64,000 nucleotides of DNA from Acetatifactor muris (GTDB lineage: Bacteria; Bacillota; Clostridia; Lachnospirales; Lachnospiraceae): assembly GCF_024623325.1 (NCBI RefSeq), contig NZ_JANJZD010000018.1:1-64000 (forward strand), given 5' to 3'. Below are positions 35,679-45,557 of this stretch, piece after piece (the first letter of the stretch is position 1; every line of letters starts with the position of its first letter). A program made the position numbers and the translations under genes. Below the pieces are notes generated by a model. The model was given only the letters and a program-made list of their open reading frames with translations. It was not told where the DNA came from and did not search any database.

Positions 35679-36080
35679 ATGAATATTGGGAATACCCTGG
35701 AAGAGATACAGAAATTTTTTCAAAATGACCGTTTTGCCACGGAAAACGGCGCCGTAATAGAGGCGGTGGAGGATGGAATGGCAAGGTGCTCCATGATGCT
35801 GACGCCCCACCACCTGAACGCCGCCGGCAATGTCATGGGAGGCGCCATCTTCACCCTGGCGGATTTTACCGCCGCAGTGGCCACCAACTGGCAGGGAACA
35901 CTTCATGTATCCCGTACCAGTCAGATCACTTTCCTCGGTACGGCAAAGGGCGGACAGCTGATTGCAACTGCCCGCCGTATCAAGGAAGGTCACAGGACCT
36001 CTTATTATCTGGTAGAAGTTACGGATGAACTGGGCACCCAGATTGCACATGTGACTTCCGATGGATTTACCATGCCGTAA
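35679..36080 (+). CDS. PaaI family hotdog-fold thioesterase
   Basis: Hydrolyses acyl-CoA thioesters; PaaI-type enzymes favour aryl-acetyl-CoA substrates. The 133-residue protein shows the hotdog core with HHLNAAGNVMGGAIFTLADFTAAVA (residues about 44-68), where Asn and the following Gly/Asp helix form the active site. The start at 35679 (GGTGA upstream) is preferred to an open frame reaching 35571. It is divergent from mutS and convergent with the aryl-CoA ligase/indolepyruvate operon, which suggests a linked role in recycling aryl-CoA, an inference from position. Confidence 0.85.
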   Translation: MNIGNTLEEIQKFFQNDRFATENGAVIEAVEDGMARCSMMLTPHHLNAAGNVMGGAIFTLADFTAAVATNWQGTLHVSRTSQITFLGTAKGGQLIATARRIKEGHRTSYYLVEVTDELGTQIAHVTSDGFTMP

Positions 36081-36097
36081 TCGCCGACGGCGCTCCC

Positions 36098-36520
36098 CTA
36101 TCTCCGCAGTTCTTCGTCGGTATATAATTCCAGCCCTCCATTCCGGATGGCATCGGCTGCCGCCGCGCCGTTGGAGGCTTTTACTATGATTGCCCGAAGA
36201 TCTGCGGAAGCCAGGGCATACATATATTCAATGTTAAATCCCTTTGCACAGAGAATATGGGTCAGCTTATGCAGCTGGCCTACGCTGTCCTCCAGCCGAA
36301 CCGCCAGCACATCCGTCAGCATGGCCGAAAATCCGCTTTCCCGCAGCGCATTTTTTGCCAGTTCCGGATTCGATACCACCATGCGCAGCATTCCGTACTC
36401 CGTGGTGTCAGCCATACTCAGAGACAAAATATTGATATCATTTTTCTTCAGCACTTCCGTCGCCTGCTCCAGCCGTCCTTCTCGATTTTCCATAAATACT
36501 GATAACTGTTTTACGAACAT
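36098..36520 (-). CDS. Tandem ACT-domain protein
   Basis: A 140-residue protein made of two ACT domains (about 1-65 and 68-135), the amino-acid-binding fold. It starts MFVKQLSVFMENREGRL, typical of the ACT protein that follows phenylacetate-CoA ligase genes. AGAGGG precedes this ATG. It is the last gene of the iorA-iorB-ligase unit, so it probably senses an aromatic amino acid or derivative; no enzyme domain is attached. Confidence 0.88.
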   Translation of the reverse strand: MFVKQLSVFMENREGRLEQATEVLKKNDINILSLSMADTTEYGMLRMVVSNPELAKNALRESGFSAMLTDVLAVRLEDSVGQLHKLTHILCAKGFNIEYMYALASADLRAIIVKASNGAAAADAIRNGGLELYTDEELRR

Positions 36521-36544
36521 GCTTTTCCCTCTCTTTCCCAAATG

Positions 36545-37843
36545 TCAATCCAGTTTCCGGTTGTCAATCACATGCACTGCTTTGCCCATGCTGCGCTCCA
36601 GCGCTTTGGGTTCCACCAGCTTTACCTTCACCGCAAGTCCAATGGCCTGCTGGATTACATGTTCAATTTTCCTGGTCAGATCTTCCAGCTTTCGGATTTC
36701 ATCGGAGAAGAAGCGCTCCTCCACTTCCACCCGCACTTCCAGCGTATCCAGGTTATTCACTCTGTCCACAATCATCAGGTAATGAGGTGTGGTGCCGCCC
36801 ATTTCCAGAAGCGCCGCCTCAATCTGTGACGGGAATACATTGACGCCGCGGATAATCAGCATATCGTCGCTTCTGCCGGTAAATCTTGCGATTCTGGCCG
36901 TTGTTCTGCCGCACTCGCAGGGGGTGTGGTCAATGCTGGTCAGGTCCTTTGTCCTGTAACGAATCAGCGGAATTCCTTCCTTTGCCAGCGTGGAAATCAC
37001 CAATTCTCCTGTCACACCGTCTTCAACCGGTTTAAAAGTTTCTCTGTCAACGATTTCAGGCAGGAAATAATCCTCATGTACATGCAGGCCTTTATGGAAC
37101 TGACAGTCCGTGGCTACACCGGGGCCCATGATTTCACTGAGGCCATAGATATCATGCGCATGAATCCCCAGCATTTCCTCAATTTTATTCCGCATTTTTT
37201 CTGTCCAGGGCTCCGCTCCGTTCAGGGAAGCCTTCAGTTTGATTTTATCCCGGACTCCCATTTCCTGAATGGTTTCTGCAATATGCATCAGATAAGAAGG
37301 GGTACACAGAATTCCCGTCACCCCGAAATCCACCATCATGTTAATCAGCTTTTTTGTATTCCCTGTGGACATGGGAACTACTGTGGCGCCCATTTTCTCT
37401 GCTCCATAATGGCCGCCCAGACCGCCGGTAAACAGTCCGTAGCCATAAGCCACCTGAATAATATCCTCACGCCCCAGATCCGCCATGGTGATGCACCGCG
37501 CCACACACTCGCTCCACATATCAATATCTCTTCTGGTATAACCCACCACAGTGGCCTTCCCGGTCGTTCCGCTGGAAGCATGAATACGCACGATCTGAGA
37601 ATTGGGAACGGCAAACAATCCGAAAGGATAGGTATCCCTCAGATCATCCTTAGTCGTAAAGGGCAGCTTCGTTAGGTCTTCCAGCCCCCGGATGTCTCCC
37701 GGTTCCAGTCCCACCGCCTGCATTTTTTTCCGATAGTATTCCACATTGTGGTATACCCGGTCCACCAGCTTCACCAGCCTGGCGCCCTGCAGGGCACTCA
37801 TCTCATCCCTGCTCATGCATTCTTTTGTCTCATTCCAGATCAT
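36545..37843 (-). CDS. Phenylacetate/indoleacetate-CoA ligase family protein
   Basis: An AMP-forming acyl-CoA synthetase of the PaaK family, 432 residues. The ATP-binding motif [16 protein letters not shown] (about residues 88-103), the [10 protein letters not shown] segment and the C-terminal [20 protein letters not shown] hinge are present. With the adjacent indolepyruvate oxidoreductase it could interconvert aryl-acetates and aryl-acetyl-CoA, generating ATP if run in reverse. The start at 37843 has GGGAGTGG upstream; a codon at 37858 would add five residues. Confidence 0.92.
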   Translation of the reverse strand: MIWNETKECMSRDEMSALQGARLVKLVDRVYHNVEYYRKKMQAVGLEPGDIRGLEDLTKLPFTTKDDLRDTYPFGLFAVPNSQIVRIHASSGTTGKATVVGYTRRDIDMWSECVARCITMADLGREDIIQVAYGYGLFTGGLGGHYGAEKMGATVVPMSTGNTKKLINMMVDFGVTGILCTPSYLMHIAETIQEMGVRDKIKLKASLNGAEPWTEKMRNKIEEMLGIHAHDIYGLSEIMGPGVATDCQFHKGLHVHEDYFLPEIVDRETFKPVEDGVTGELVISTLAKEGIPLIRYRTKDLTSIDHTPCECGRTTARIARFTGRSDDMLIIRGVNVFPSQIEAALLEMGGTTPHYLMIVDRVNNLDTLEVRVEVEERFFSDEIRKLEDLTRKIEHVIQQAIGLAVKVKLVEPKALERSMGKAVHVIDNRKLD

Positions 37844-37924
37844 TCTGACCACTCCCATCTGTCCGCCTTCTTCGGACGATTAATTTGTATGTGTGAAATC
37901 ATAACGGCAATGCCAATTTCTGCT

Positions 37925-38503
37925 TTATCCTTTCTCCATGCAAAATCCTGCCTCAAATGCTTTCCGGTTCACCTCCACGGTCTTCTGGGGAACTGTTTTT
38001 TCGATGACGCTGAGCCAGTCTTCTTTTGAAAAGCCCATATAGCGGGCTGCCGCCCCCAGAACCACCACGTTAAAAGCCTTCGGCGCTCCCATGTCAATTG
38101 CAGTTTTGGCAGCTTCCACGGAAATGGTTTTCCGGACTGTCTGTAACGTTTCCACGATATTCTCCGGATACTGCGCTGCCCCGGTCACCACTGTAATGGG
38201 ATCAATTCTCCAGTCATTGACGATGACCACACCATCCTCTTTGAGAAAATGAAGATAACGCAATGCTTCCAGCCGCTCAAAGGCAATCAGCACATCGGCG
38301 CAGCCTTCTTCCACGATGGGTTCCGCCACCTTCTCTCCGTAACGCACAAAAGTCACCACACTGCCGCCGCGCTGGGCCATGCCGTGTACCTCCGACAATT
38401 TCACATCGAATCCCGCACCGATTGCAAGATTTCCAAGGATGCGGCTGGTCAGAAGGGTTCCCTGTCCCCCCACACCTACAATCATAATATTTTTTACGTC
38501 CAT
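37925..38503 (-). CDS. iorB: Indolepyruvate:ferredoxin oxidoreductase, beta subunit
   Basis: The gamma-type domain subunit (192 residues) of the thiamine-dependent enzyme that oxidatively decarboxylates aryl-pyruvates to aryl-acetyl-CoA, reducing ferredoxin. The N-terminal VGVGGQGTLLTSRILG (about 8-23) and SEVHGMAQRGGSVVTFVRYG (about 37-56) are diagnostic. AGGAGG precedes the ATG. It follows iorA by 55 bases. Confidence 0.95.
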   Translation of the reverse strand: MDVKNIMIVGVGGQGTLLTSRILGNLAIGAGFDVKLSEVHGMAQRGGSVVTFVRYGEKVAEPIVEEGCADVLIAFERLEALRYLHFLKEDGVVIVNDWRIDPITVVTGAAQYPENIVETLQTVRKTISVEAAKTAIDMGAPKAFNVVVLGAAARYMGFSKEDWLSVIEKTVPQKTVEVNRKAFEAGFCMEKG

Positions 38504-38558
38504 GTGTAATCCTCCTACTAATTAAGTTGCTGCCCCACGGCTTAAAGTGTAAAGTCCC

Positions 38559-40304
38559 TCAGTTCTTATTCCGGATTTCTATGGCGTCAAACTTACACAG
38601 CTTTGCACACAGCCCGCAGCCATTGCACATGGTCTCGTCAATAGACACGGTTCCGTCTGTATTTTTGGTGAGCGCCGGACAACCCGGACGCAGGCAGGCT
38701 CCGCATTTCTTACACTTTTCCGGAACAGGCACACATTTATCCGGGAATGTAACGCCTTTGAGTAATACACAGGGAGCCTTGGTAATAATCACCGACACTT
38801 CATTCCGTTTTGTCTCTCTCCGGAACGCTTCTTCCAGTCCCTCCAGATCAAAAGCGCTGATTTCATATACATGCCGGATTCCCAGCGAACGACATAAATC
38901 TGCGATATTGATTGCGGGAACCACTTCCCCTTTCAGCGTCTTACCTGTGGCGGCATGATCCTGATGTCCTGTCATGCCGGTGGTGGAATTGTCCAGAATC
39001 ACCACCGTTCCGGAGGACTGATTATATACCATATTCATCAGAGAATTAATCCCTGTATGCATAAAAGTAGAATCGCCGATTACCGCCACCCAGTCCCGGA
39101 TATATTCCTTTCCTCTGGCCTTCTCCATACCGTGAAGGGTGCTGATACTGGACCCCATGCAGATGGTGGAGTCTATTACGCTTAAAGGTGCAAGCGCTCC
39201 CAGGGTATAACAGCCGATATCTCCGGCCGCATGCATTTTCAGGCGACTCAATACAGAATATACACTGCGGTGCGGGCAACCCGGACATAATATAGGCGGT
39301 CTGGCAGGCACGGACTCCGGCGTTCTCACCCGGCATTTTTCTCCCAATACCTGTTCTCTGAGCATATTGGCGCTGTACTCGCCCTGAACCGTGAAAATGT
39401 CCTTGCCCACGGCTTTCAGGATTCCCCAGGATTTCACCTGCTCTTCAATCACCGGTTCCAATTCCTCAAATATGTACAGTCGATCCACCCTGGATGCAAA
39501 CTCTTCAATCAATTTCCGGGGCAGAGGATGCACCAGCCCCAGCTTCAGTACACTTGCCTCCGGCATTGCCTCCCGCACATATTGGTACGGAATTCCGCTG
39601 GTGATAAATCCTGTCGACAAATCCCGGTACTCTGCCCGATTCAGAGACATGCCGCAGGCGTCCTCCGCCATTCTCTTCAGCCGCTCCTCCACCGTCACAT
39701 GACGTTTGATGGCATTTGCAGGCATCATTACATACTTGCCTGTATTCCTTTCATAAGGAACATTCTCCCGTTCATTCCTCGCTTCCAGCTCCACCACTCC
39801 CTGAGAGTGTGAAAGTCTGGTGGTGGAGCGCACCATCACGGGCGTATCATATTCTTCGCTCAGCTCAAAGGCGAGCTTTGTGAATTCTTTCGCTTCCGCA
39901 CTGTCCGACGGTTCCAGAACCGGAATCATGGCTGCCCTGGCTACCATACGGCTGTCCTGCTCATTTTGTGAGCTGTACATACCCGGGTCATCAGCAGCCA
40001 CCACTACAAGGCCGCCTCCCACTCCCGTGTATGCCGCTGTAAAAAGCGGGTCCGAAGCCACATTCACTCCCACATGCTTCATGGAACACATGGCCCGGGC
40101 TCCGGCTATGGAGGCTCCGATTGCCACTTCCGCCGCCACCTTTTCATTGGGCGACCATTCCGCATAGACCTCCTCATACTTTGCAATACTTTCGCTGATT
40201 TCCGTACTGGGCGTGCCCGGGTAAGCCGCCGATACCTTCACACCTGCCTCATAGGCTCCTCGTGCTATGGCTTCGTTGCCAAGCAGTATTTTTTTCTCTG
40301 ACAC
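38559..40304 (-). CDS. iorA: Indolepyruvate:ferredoxin oxidoreductase, alpha subunit
   Basis: Catalytic subunit with the thiamine diphosphate site and two [4Fe-4S] clusters, about 581 residues. The N-terminal part binds pyruvate-type substrate (AAYPGTPSTEI); the TPP motif region follows GDIGCYTLG through DNSTTGMTGHQDH; the C-terminal ferredoxin domain shows CxxCxxCxxxxCP-like and CNGCGLCAKLCKF motifs. The first Cys set (CKKCGACLRPGCP) is slightly atypical. A GTG at 40304 with AGAGGAG five bases upstream is the preferred start. It feeds the iorB-ligase unit downstream. Confidence 0.95.
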   Translation of the reverse strand: MSEKKILLGNEAIARGAYEAGVKVSAAYPGTPSTEISESIAKYEEVYAEWSPNEKVAAEVAIGASIAGARAMCSMKHVGVNVASDPLFTAAYTGVGGGLVVVAADDPGMYSSQNEQDSRMVARAAMIPVLEPSDSAEAKEFTKLAFELSEEYDTPVMVRSTTRLSHSQGVVELEARNERENVPYERNTGKYVMMPANAIKRHVTVEERLKRMAEDACGMSLNRAEYRDLSTGFITSGIPYQYVREAMPEASVLKLGLVHPLPRKLIEEFASRVDRLYIFEELEPVIEEQVKSWGILKAVGKDIFTVQGEYSANMLREQVLGEKCRVRTPESVPARPPILCPGCPHRSVYSVLSRLKMHAAGDIGCYTLGALAPLSVIDSTICMGSSISTLHGMEKARGKEYIRDWVAVIGDSTFMHTGINSLMNMVYNQSSGTVVILDNSTTGMTGHQDHAATGKTLKGEVVPAINIADLCRSLGIRHVYEISAFDLEGLEEAFRRETKRNEVSVIITKAPCVLLKGVTFPDKCVPVPEKCKKCGACLRPGCPALTKNTDGTVSIDETMCNGCGLCAKLCKFDAIEIRNKN

Positions 40305-40403
40305 TTTTCTCTCCTCTTCCAGGGGCACGCGCCCTGTTCCTTCCGTATATCATCCTTTTCCCGCCGCATTATCTCTGTATCACACCGACGCCGTCCACAC
40401 TTT

Positions 40404-41324
40404 TTAATACAGCTTTTCAGGATATGCGCCTCCTGCAATTAATGCTTTCAGCGAATCTACCACTGACTGCTTATCCTCTCTGTAGGTCACGCCGAACCAT
40501 TTGTCAGGAGTCTCCAATACCTTCACGGATGCCTTACCTTCCCGCACCTTTTTATTGATAATCTCCGGCAGCAGATATTCAGACTTGATATCTCCCTCTC
40601 TGATTCCCGCCAGAAACTCCGGAAATCCGGCTTCCAGTTCCTTCAGGAAAGCCGCCGGAAGTCCCCACATGTTCATGGAGGCATGACATCCCTCCTCCAC
40701 AGGTACAGGATTTCCGTCCACATCCGCGGCGGTCAGCTTTCCGTCCCTGTACTGAATATCATAGGTCTCTGTCACTTTCTGCAGGCAGCCGTTTTCGTCA
40801 ACCAGGCATACGCCTCTGGTCACACCGCCGTTCTCGCTCAATGTATTTTCCAGCATAAAACCGCCCATGCACAAGTCATAGACATCTGCATCATCCTTCA
40901 TTTCGCTGACCATATATTCATGAATTTTCTTAAATCCTTCTTTTCCATAATAATCGTCTGCGTTAATCACCATGAAAGGTCCGTCCACCAGACCTTTAAC
41001 GCTCAATACCGCATGGCCGGTTCCCCAGGGTTTCTTCCTGTCCGCAGGCTTTTCGAATCCCTCAGGAAGATTGTCAAGCTCCTGAAATGCGTATTCCACC
41101 TTTGTCACCTTTTCAATCCGGTTCCCGATAATCTCTCTGAAATCCTTCTCCAGGTCCCTGCGGATAATGAATACCACTTTGTCGAAACCTGCCTGAAGTG
41201 CGTCATATATGGAATAATCCATTATAATCTCACCGTTGGGTCCCACCGGTTCGAGCTGCTTGATTCCGCCGCCGAAACGACTTCCGATTCCTGCTGCCAT
41301 GATTACCAAAGCTGTTTCTTTCAT
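40404..41324 (-). CDS. Sugar-phosphate nucleotidyltransferase-like protein
   Basis: A 306-residue GT-A-fold nucleotidyltransferase. The N-terminal signature VIMAAGIGSRFGGGIKQL (residues about 7-24) is the NTP-binding loop, and VINADDYYGKEGF supplies the metal-binding aspartates. The family (NTP_transferase) makes NDP-sugars, but the sugar cannot be told from sequence. The start at 41324 has GGAGAAGGGG upstream. Single-gene unit behind its own promoter. Confidence 0.85.
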   Translation of the reverse strand: MKETALVIMAAGIGSRFGGGIKQLEPVGPNGEIIMDYSIYDALQAGFDKVVFIIRRDLEKDFREIIGNRIEKVTKVEYAFQELDNLPEGFEKPADRKKPWGTGHAVLSVKGLVDGPFMVINADDYYGKEGFKKIHEYMVSEMKDDADVYDLCMGGFMLENTLSENGGVTRGVCLVDENGCLQKVTETYDIQYRDGKLTAADVDGNPVPVEEGCHASMNMWGLPAAFLKELEAGFPEFLAGIREGDIKSEYLLPEIINKKVREGKASVKVLETPDKWFGVTYREDKQSVVDSLKALIAGGAYPEKLY

Positions 41325-41382
41325 ATCAGTATACCCCTTCTCCTTAAATATTGAATTTGCCGCATCTGTCTGCATTTGCACA

Positions 41383-41411
41383 AGTATATCATATTATGCC
41401 TTAAAGCACAA
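41383..41411 (-). promoter_or_regulatory. Promoter of the nucleotidyltransferase gene
   Basis: TTGTGC, 17 bases, TATACT on the minus strand (4/6 and 5/6), about 60 bases before the start codon. Confidence 0.65.
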
Positions 41412-41436
41412 ACTGTTTCTTATTAAAGTGTAAAAG

Positions 41437-41468
41437 TACAAAAGGCGCTGTGTTCTTCCCACAGCGCC
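41437..41468 (-). terminator. Terminator downstream of the GH95 gene
   Basis: A perfect nine-bp stem, GGCGCTGTG / CACAGCGCC with a seven-base loop, followed on the minus strand by TTTTGT. Confidence 0.65.
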
Positions 41469-41500
41469 CTGATTGCAATGTTGCTTCACCTGAAACAGTA

Positions 41501-41563
41501 TTATCCCAGTTTCTGAATCACGCTTTCCGCTATTTCATCTGCATCGGCATGAGGATGATTCCA
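41501..41563 (-). pseudogene. Possible remnant of an SGNH-type hydrolase C-terminus
   Basis: A 20-codon stop-to-stop frame reads WNHPHADADEIAESVIQKLG. The HPxAxxxEIAExVIxxL pattern resembles the end of SGNH/GDSL esterases, where the catalytic histidine is in a DxxHPN motif. It lies between the GH95 stop and its terminator with no start codon. Weak, pattern-based evidence only. Confidence 0.25.
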
Positions 41564-41576
41564 TCACTGCCAGCTG

Positions 41577-43943
41577 TCAGGATATCCGCCCTTTTACCTC
41601 ATACGGCACACCGGCCTCCAGGTGAATTTTCTCCCGCTGATTTCCATATATCAGTGTTCGTTCCTGATCTGTGTCTGTCAGAAGCACAGCCCTCACCAGC
41701 TCTCCGTCCCTGAACTCCAGGTCCGCTGTCACTCTGCCTCTGGCATGAATTCCTCTGACACACCCTGTCCCAAAGGCCCCGGGCAGAGCGGGAAGAAGAC
41801 AGATTTCCTCCGGGCTGCTGAATAAGAACATCTCTGCGATTCCCGAGAGACTTCCCAGATTTCCGTCAATCTGAAAAGGCGGATGGGCATCAAACAGATT
41901 CGGATATACGCCGCCCCCGTCATGATAGTTAAAGAAATCGCTGTTCCCTTCTTTGCCGTCGGGCAGCACATATCGCAGCTGTTCTTTCAACAGCCGAATC
42001 GCATGTTCTCCGTCCCGGAGCCTTACCCATGCATTTACTTTCCAGCTCAGGCTCCACCCCGTTCCGATGTCTCCTCTGCCCTCCAGGCTCCTGCGGACCG
42101 CCTTCTCCAGCTCCGGCGTCCTGGCCCGGTCAATCTGATCTCCCGGATACAGCGCATACATATGAGAAATATGGCGGTGTTGAATCTCCACTTCGTCAAG
42201 CTCCTCATTCCATTCCAGAATTCTGCCGTCTCTGCCAATCTGAAGAGGCTTCAGATGTGGCAGCTTATCTGTCAGCTCTTCTGTCAGGGCATCTTCCTTC
42301 CCAAGAATTACCGCCGCCCGGATGCATTCTTCAAATACCTCCCGGATAATACTCATGGTCATTGCCGTAGACGCAGTTACAGCCCAATGGAGCCCATCCT
42401 GCTGATACACGTTTTCCGGAGAGGTGGAGGGAGCAAATATCAGATATCCCTCTTCATCCTTCACCAGCACATCCCGATAAAATACCGCGGCACCCCGGAT
42501 AAGCGGATAAGCCGTTTCCTCCAGAAATGCCTTGTCCAGTGAATATTCGTAATGTTCATACAGATGCCTGCACAGCCAGCCGGCGGACATGGGCCAGAAG
42601 GCATAGACCGCCGCACCTCTTCCCTTTCTTCCCACAGGCGTGGAAAGCCGCCAGATATCCACGTTGTGATGAGATACAAATCCGCCTGCATTGTAATAGT
42701 TCCGGGCCGTGCGCGCTCCCGTTACCGACAGCTCCCGAATCAGCTCAAACAAAGGCTCATGCATGGCTCCAAGCCCACAGATTTCCGCTCCCCAATAGTT
42801 CATCTGCGTATTGATGTTAACCGTATAATTAGAGCTCCAGGGGGGACGTACCTGGGCATTCCAGATACCCTGAAGGTTCGCCGGCTGCGTGCCGGGCCTG
42901 GAGCAGGATATCAGCAGGTACCTTCCGTAATGAAAGAAGAGCTCATATAATCCCACATCTCTTCCTTCCGGATAAAAGGCAAGAATTCGTCTGTCTGTGG
43001 GCAGCTCAGGGAAGCTTTCCGCTTCCAGTGACAGCTCCATACTTTTGAAAAGCGGACAATATTCCTGCCTGTGGCGGGCCCTGGCTTCCTCATAATCCAC
43101 ACTGAGCGCATGCGCCATATCTGCGCGGCACAGCCCGGTTTCTTCTAATCCGTCCACATAAGGCTGCCTGTCATATCCGTTGAAACTGGTTCTGATACAG
43201 ATACGAATCACTGCCTCGTCGGCATCCTGTATCCGAAGGGTCTCATCTTCAGCGCTTATGCGTCCGGCTCTGATTTCCGCCGAAACGATCATGCAGAAAC
43301 GCATTCCCCTCCTGTCTTCTTTCTCTTCGTAGATGATCGGGGTTTCCTCCTCCAGATAGCTGGGAGCATCATAGGAAGGCGCAATTCCGGTGAGGATCAG
43401 CTGCTTTCCCTCCGCCGTACAGCGAGACTTCAAACGGCTTTCCGCATGCAGACAAAAATTCAGCTTTCCCTGCCTGTCAGCTGTCAGCTTCATATAAAAA
43501 GCCTGCTCCGGCACAGAGATAAAAGCTTCCTTTCTGTAGCCTGTCCCGGCACAGACAAAGGAGGATTCCACCTGGGCCTTCGACAACAGCAGCCTTCTTG
43601 TATACTCTGCAGCCTCTTCTCTGAAAGGAAACTGCAGTCTCACACTTCCCACGGGCAGGTAAGAATCCGTAAATTCTCCCAGCAGATGATCCTCCACTTC
43701 CCGCTGCGCCTCTTTGTACTTTTTCTCCAGAGCAAGTTGTCTTGCTCTCACATAATGAGGATATGGATCCGAAAGATTGGTATCCTTCGGATATCCGGAC
43801 CACAGTGTATCTTCGTTCAGAAAAATGCATTCCTCTCCGATTCCTGAGTCAAGCATTGCCCCCAGCCTTCCGTTTCCCAGAGGAAGGGCTTCTTCCCAGT
43901 ATTCAGCTGGCCTGTCATACCATAATTCTCTGTTGCCATGCAT
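41577..43943 (-). CDS. Glycoside hydrolase family 95 (alpha-L-fucosidase family)
   Basis: A 788-residue inverting glycosidase; GH95 members remove alpha-1,2-linked L-fucose (or L-galactose) from host glycans or plant xyloglucan. The N-terminal domain begins LWYDRPAEYWEEALPLGNG, as in GH95. Residues matching the Bifidobacterium AfcA site are seen: the Asn pair in NINTQMNYW, Glu in STSPENVY and Asp in HPPFQIDGN. No signal peptide is visible, so it probably acts in the cytoplasm on imported oligosaccharides; the ABC importer at 49.7-53.3 kb is a candidate partner, by proximity only. AAGGA precedes the ATG. Confidence 0.93.
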   Translation of the reverse strand: MHGNRELWYDRPAEYWEEALPLGNGRLGAMLDSGIGEECIFLNEDTLWSGYPKDTNLSDPYPHYVRARQLALEKKYKEAQREVEDHLLGEFTDSYLPVGSVRLQFPFREEAAEYTRRLLLSKAQVESSFVCAGTGYRKEAFISVPEQAFYMKLTADRQGKLNFCLHAESRLKSRCTAEGKQLILTGIAPSYDAPSYLEEETPIIYEEKEDRRGMRFCMIVSAEIRAGRISAEDETLRIQDADEAVIRICIRTSFNGYDRQPYVDGLEETGLCRADMAHALSVDYEEARARHRQEYCPLFKSMELSLEAESFPELPTDRRILAFYPEGRDVGLYELFFHYGRYLLISCSRPGTQPANLQGIWNAQVRPPWSSNYTVNINTQMNYWGAEICGLGAMHEPLFELIRELSVTGARTARNYYNAGGFVSHHNVDIWRLSTPVGRKGRGAAVYAFWPMSAGWLCRHLYEHYEYSLDKAFLEETAYPLIRGAAVFYRDVLVKDEEGYLIFAPSTSPENVYQQDGLHWAVTASTAMTMSIIREVFEECIRAAVILGKEDALTEELTDKLPHLKPLQIGRDGRILEWNEELDEVEIQHRHISHMYALYPGDQIDRARTPELEKAVRRSLEGRGDIGTGWSLSWKVNAWVRLRDGEHAIRLLKEQLRYVLPDGKEGNSDFFNYHDGGGVYPNLFDAHPPFQIDGNLGSLSGIAEMFLFSSPEEICLLPALPGAFGTGCVRGIHARGRVTADLEFRDGELVRAVLLTDTDQERTLIYGNQREKIHLEAGVPYEVKGRIS

Positions 43944-44054
43944 AAAATTTTCCTTCGTCCTTTCCGCCTGCTCCCCGGTTCTGTCACTGCAGGCTCAACA
44001 GCATATCAGAATTCTGTATATCGTCGGATATCCGCCCGGCCTGATTCCGGACGG

Positions 44055-45557
44055 TCATTCCGTCTTCTCCTTCGGCACAGTGTCCTTCGCCCGGGCTTTG
44101 AATTTCGCCACTTCTCTTGCCGCCTGGGCAATGGCAATATTGGTTCCCGCTCCGGCCACACAACCTCCCGGACAGGCCATCCCTTCAATCAGACAGCCAT
44201 TCTTTTTTCCGGCCTTTGCCAGGAGAAGCATTTTCTTACATTCTGTAAGGCCTTCCGCATGTTCGATTTTCACCTCGGTTCCCGGATAATACGTCCGAAT
44301 GCATTCTTCTATGGCGCCGGCTACACCTCCGGCCACGCCATATCCGCGGCCGGCGCCTGTGGCATCCTGCATTTCGTCCATGGCTTTGATTTCATCCAGA
44401 AGAATTCCTCTGGCCTCGAACATTCCCGTCAGTTCTTCAAACGTAATCACGAAATCCACATCGGAGCGAATCGTTCTGCGGCTCGCCTCCAGTTTCTTGG
44501 AGGCACAGGGACCAATGAACACCACAGAAGCCTCCGGGTGCTCCTTTTTGATGATCCGGGCCGTGGCCACCATGGGCGTCAGTTCATTGCTGATTTTATC
44601 AATTGTCTCCGGAAACAGATGCTTTGCCATCACTGACCAGGAGGGACAGCAGGAAGTCAGTGCAAAATCCTGCCGTCCTGCAGCCACTTCCTTCACATAG
44701 TGTTCCGCTTCCGCCATACAGCCCAGATCCGCGCCGATGGCTGTCTCATAGACATCCGCAAATCCCAGCTCTTTCAGTGCCGTCTTAAACATTTCCGGAG
44801 TAACGCGCGGACCGAACTGCCCGGCAAAGGCAGGCGCCACCTGCGCTATAATGGTCCTTCCCGACTGCATGGCACGAATCAGCTGGAAAATCTGAGATTT
44901 ATCCGCAATGGCACCAAACGGGCAGCTGACCATGCACATTCCGCAGGATACACACATATCATTATCAATAAAAGCACGTCCGAATTTGTCGGATTTGATT
45001 GCATTTACCCCACAGGCCGCCTTACAGGGGCGCTCTTTGTGACAGATGGCGTCATAGGGGCATACATCCCTGCACTTTCCGCACTTGATACATTTTTCCT
45101 GGTCAATGACAGATTTGCCGTTTACCATGGAAATGGCACCTCTGGGGCAGACACTCTGACAGGGATGGGCCACACAGCCCATACAGGAGCTGGTAATTTC
45201 ATAATGATCCTCAGGGCAGGCATTACAGGCAGAGGAAATCACCTGCATCAGAGGCGGTTCATAATATTTCTCATCAATATTGCTCTCCTCCAGGCCCTGT
45301 GTCAGATGGCCCGGATGCTCTCTGTTCTCCGGACGCAGGCTCATTCCCATGGCCAGTCGGATGCGCTCTCGGATAATGGCCCGGTCCCGGTAAACGCTTT
45401 CCCAGTACAGGGGCTCTTCATAATCCACAATTTTGTAGGGAAGCGCTTCCATGTCATCTTTCAGATTCGTTGAATTGTAAGCCAGATTTGCCACTTCCTT
45501 AAAAACCCGCCGTCTCCGCTGTCTGACCGGCGTGTCAATTCCTCTCATACTGCTCAT
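44055..45557 (-). CDS. [FeFe]-hydrogenase, monomeric type with ferredoxin domain
   Basis: Catalyses H2 production or uptake with ferredoxin. 500 residues: a basic N-terminus, then Cys-rich ferredoxin-type motifs (C125/128/133/137, C156/159/162/166, C202/205/208/212), then the H-cluster domain. L1 is TSCCPSW (301-307), L2 is GPCASKKLEA (Cys351), L3 is EGMACPGGCVAGAG (Cys462, Cys466). All four H-cluster cysteines and the proton-relay Cys are present; the L2 Met is replaced by Gly and the usual GGGQP after L3 is absent, which places it outside the classical HydA1 group. AGGAGG lies 13 bases before the ATG. Confidence 0.9.
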   Translation of the reverse strand: MSSMRGIDTPVRQRRRRVFKEVANLAYNSTNLKDDMEALPYKIVDYEEPLYWESVYRDRAIIRERIRLAMGMSLRPENREHPGHLTQGLEESNIDEKYYEPPLMQVISSACNACPEDHYEITSSCMGCVAHPCQSVCPRGAISMVNGKSVIDQEKCIKCGKCRDVCPYDAICHKERPCKAACGVNAIKSDKFGRAFIDNDMCVSCGMCMVSCPFGAIADKSQIFQLIRAMQSGRTIIAQVAPAFAGQFGPRVTPEMFKTALKELGFADVYETAIGADLGCMAEAEHYVKEVAAGRQDFALTSCCPSWSVMAKHLFPETIDKISNELTPMVATARIIKKEHPEASVVFIGPCASKKLEASRRTIRSDVDFVITFEELTGMFEARGILLDEIKAMDEMQDATGAGRGYGVAGGVAGAIEECIRTYYPGTEVKIEHAEGLTECKKMLLLAKAGKKNGCLIEGMACPGGCVAGAGTNIAIAQAAREVAKFKARAKDTVPKEKTE

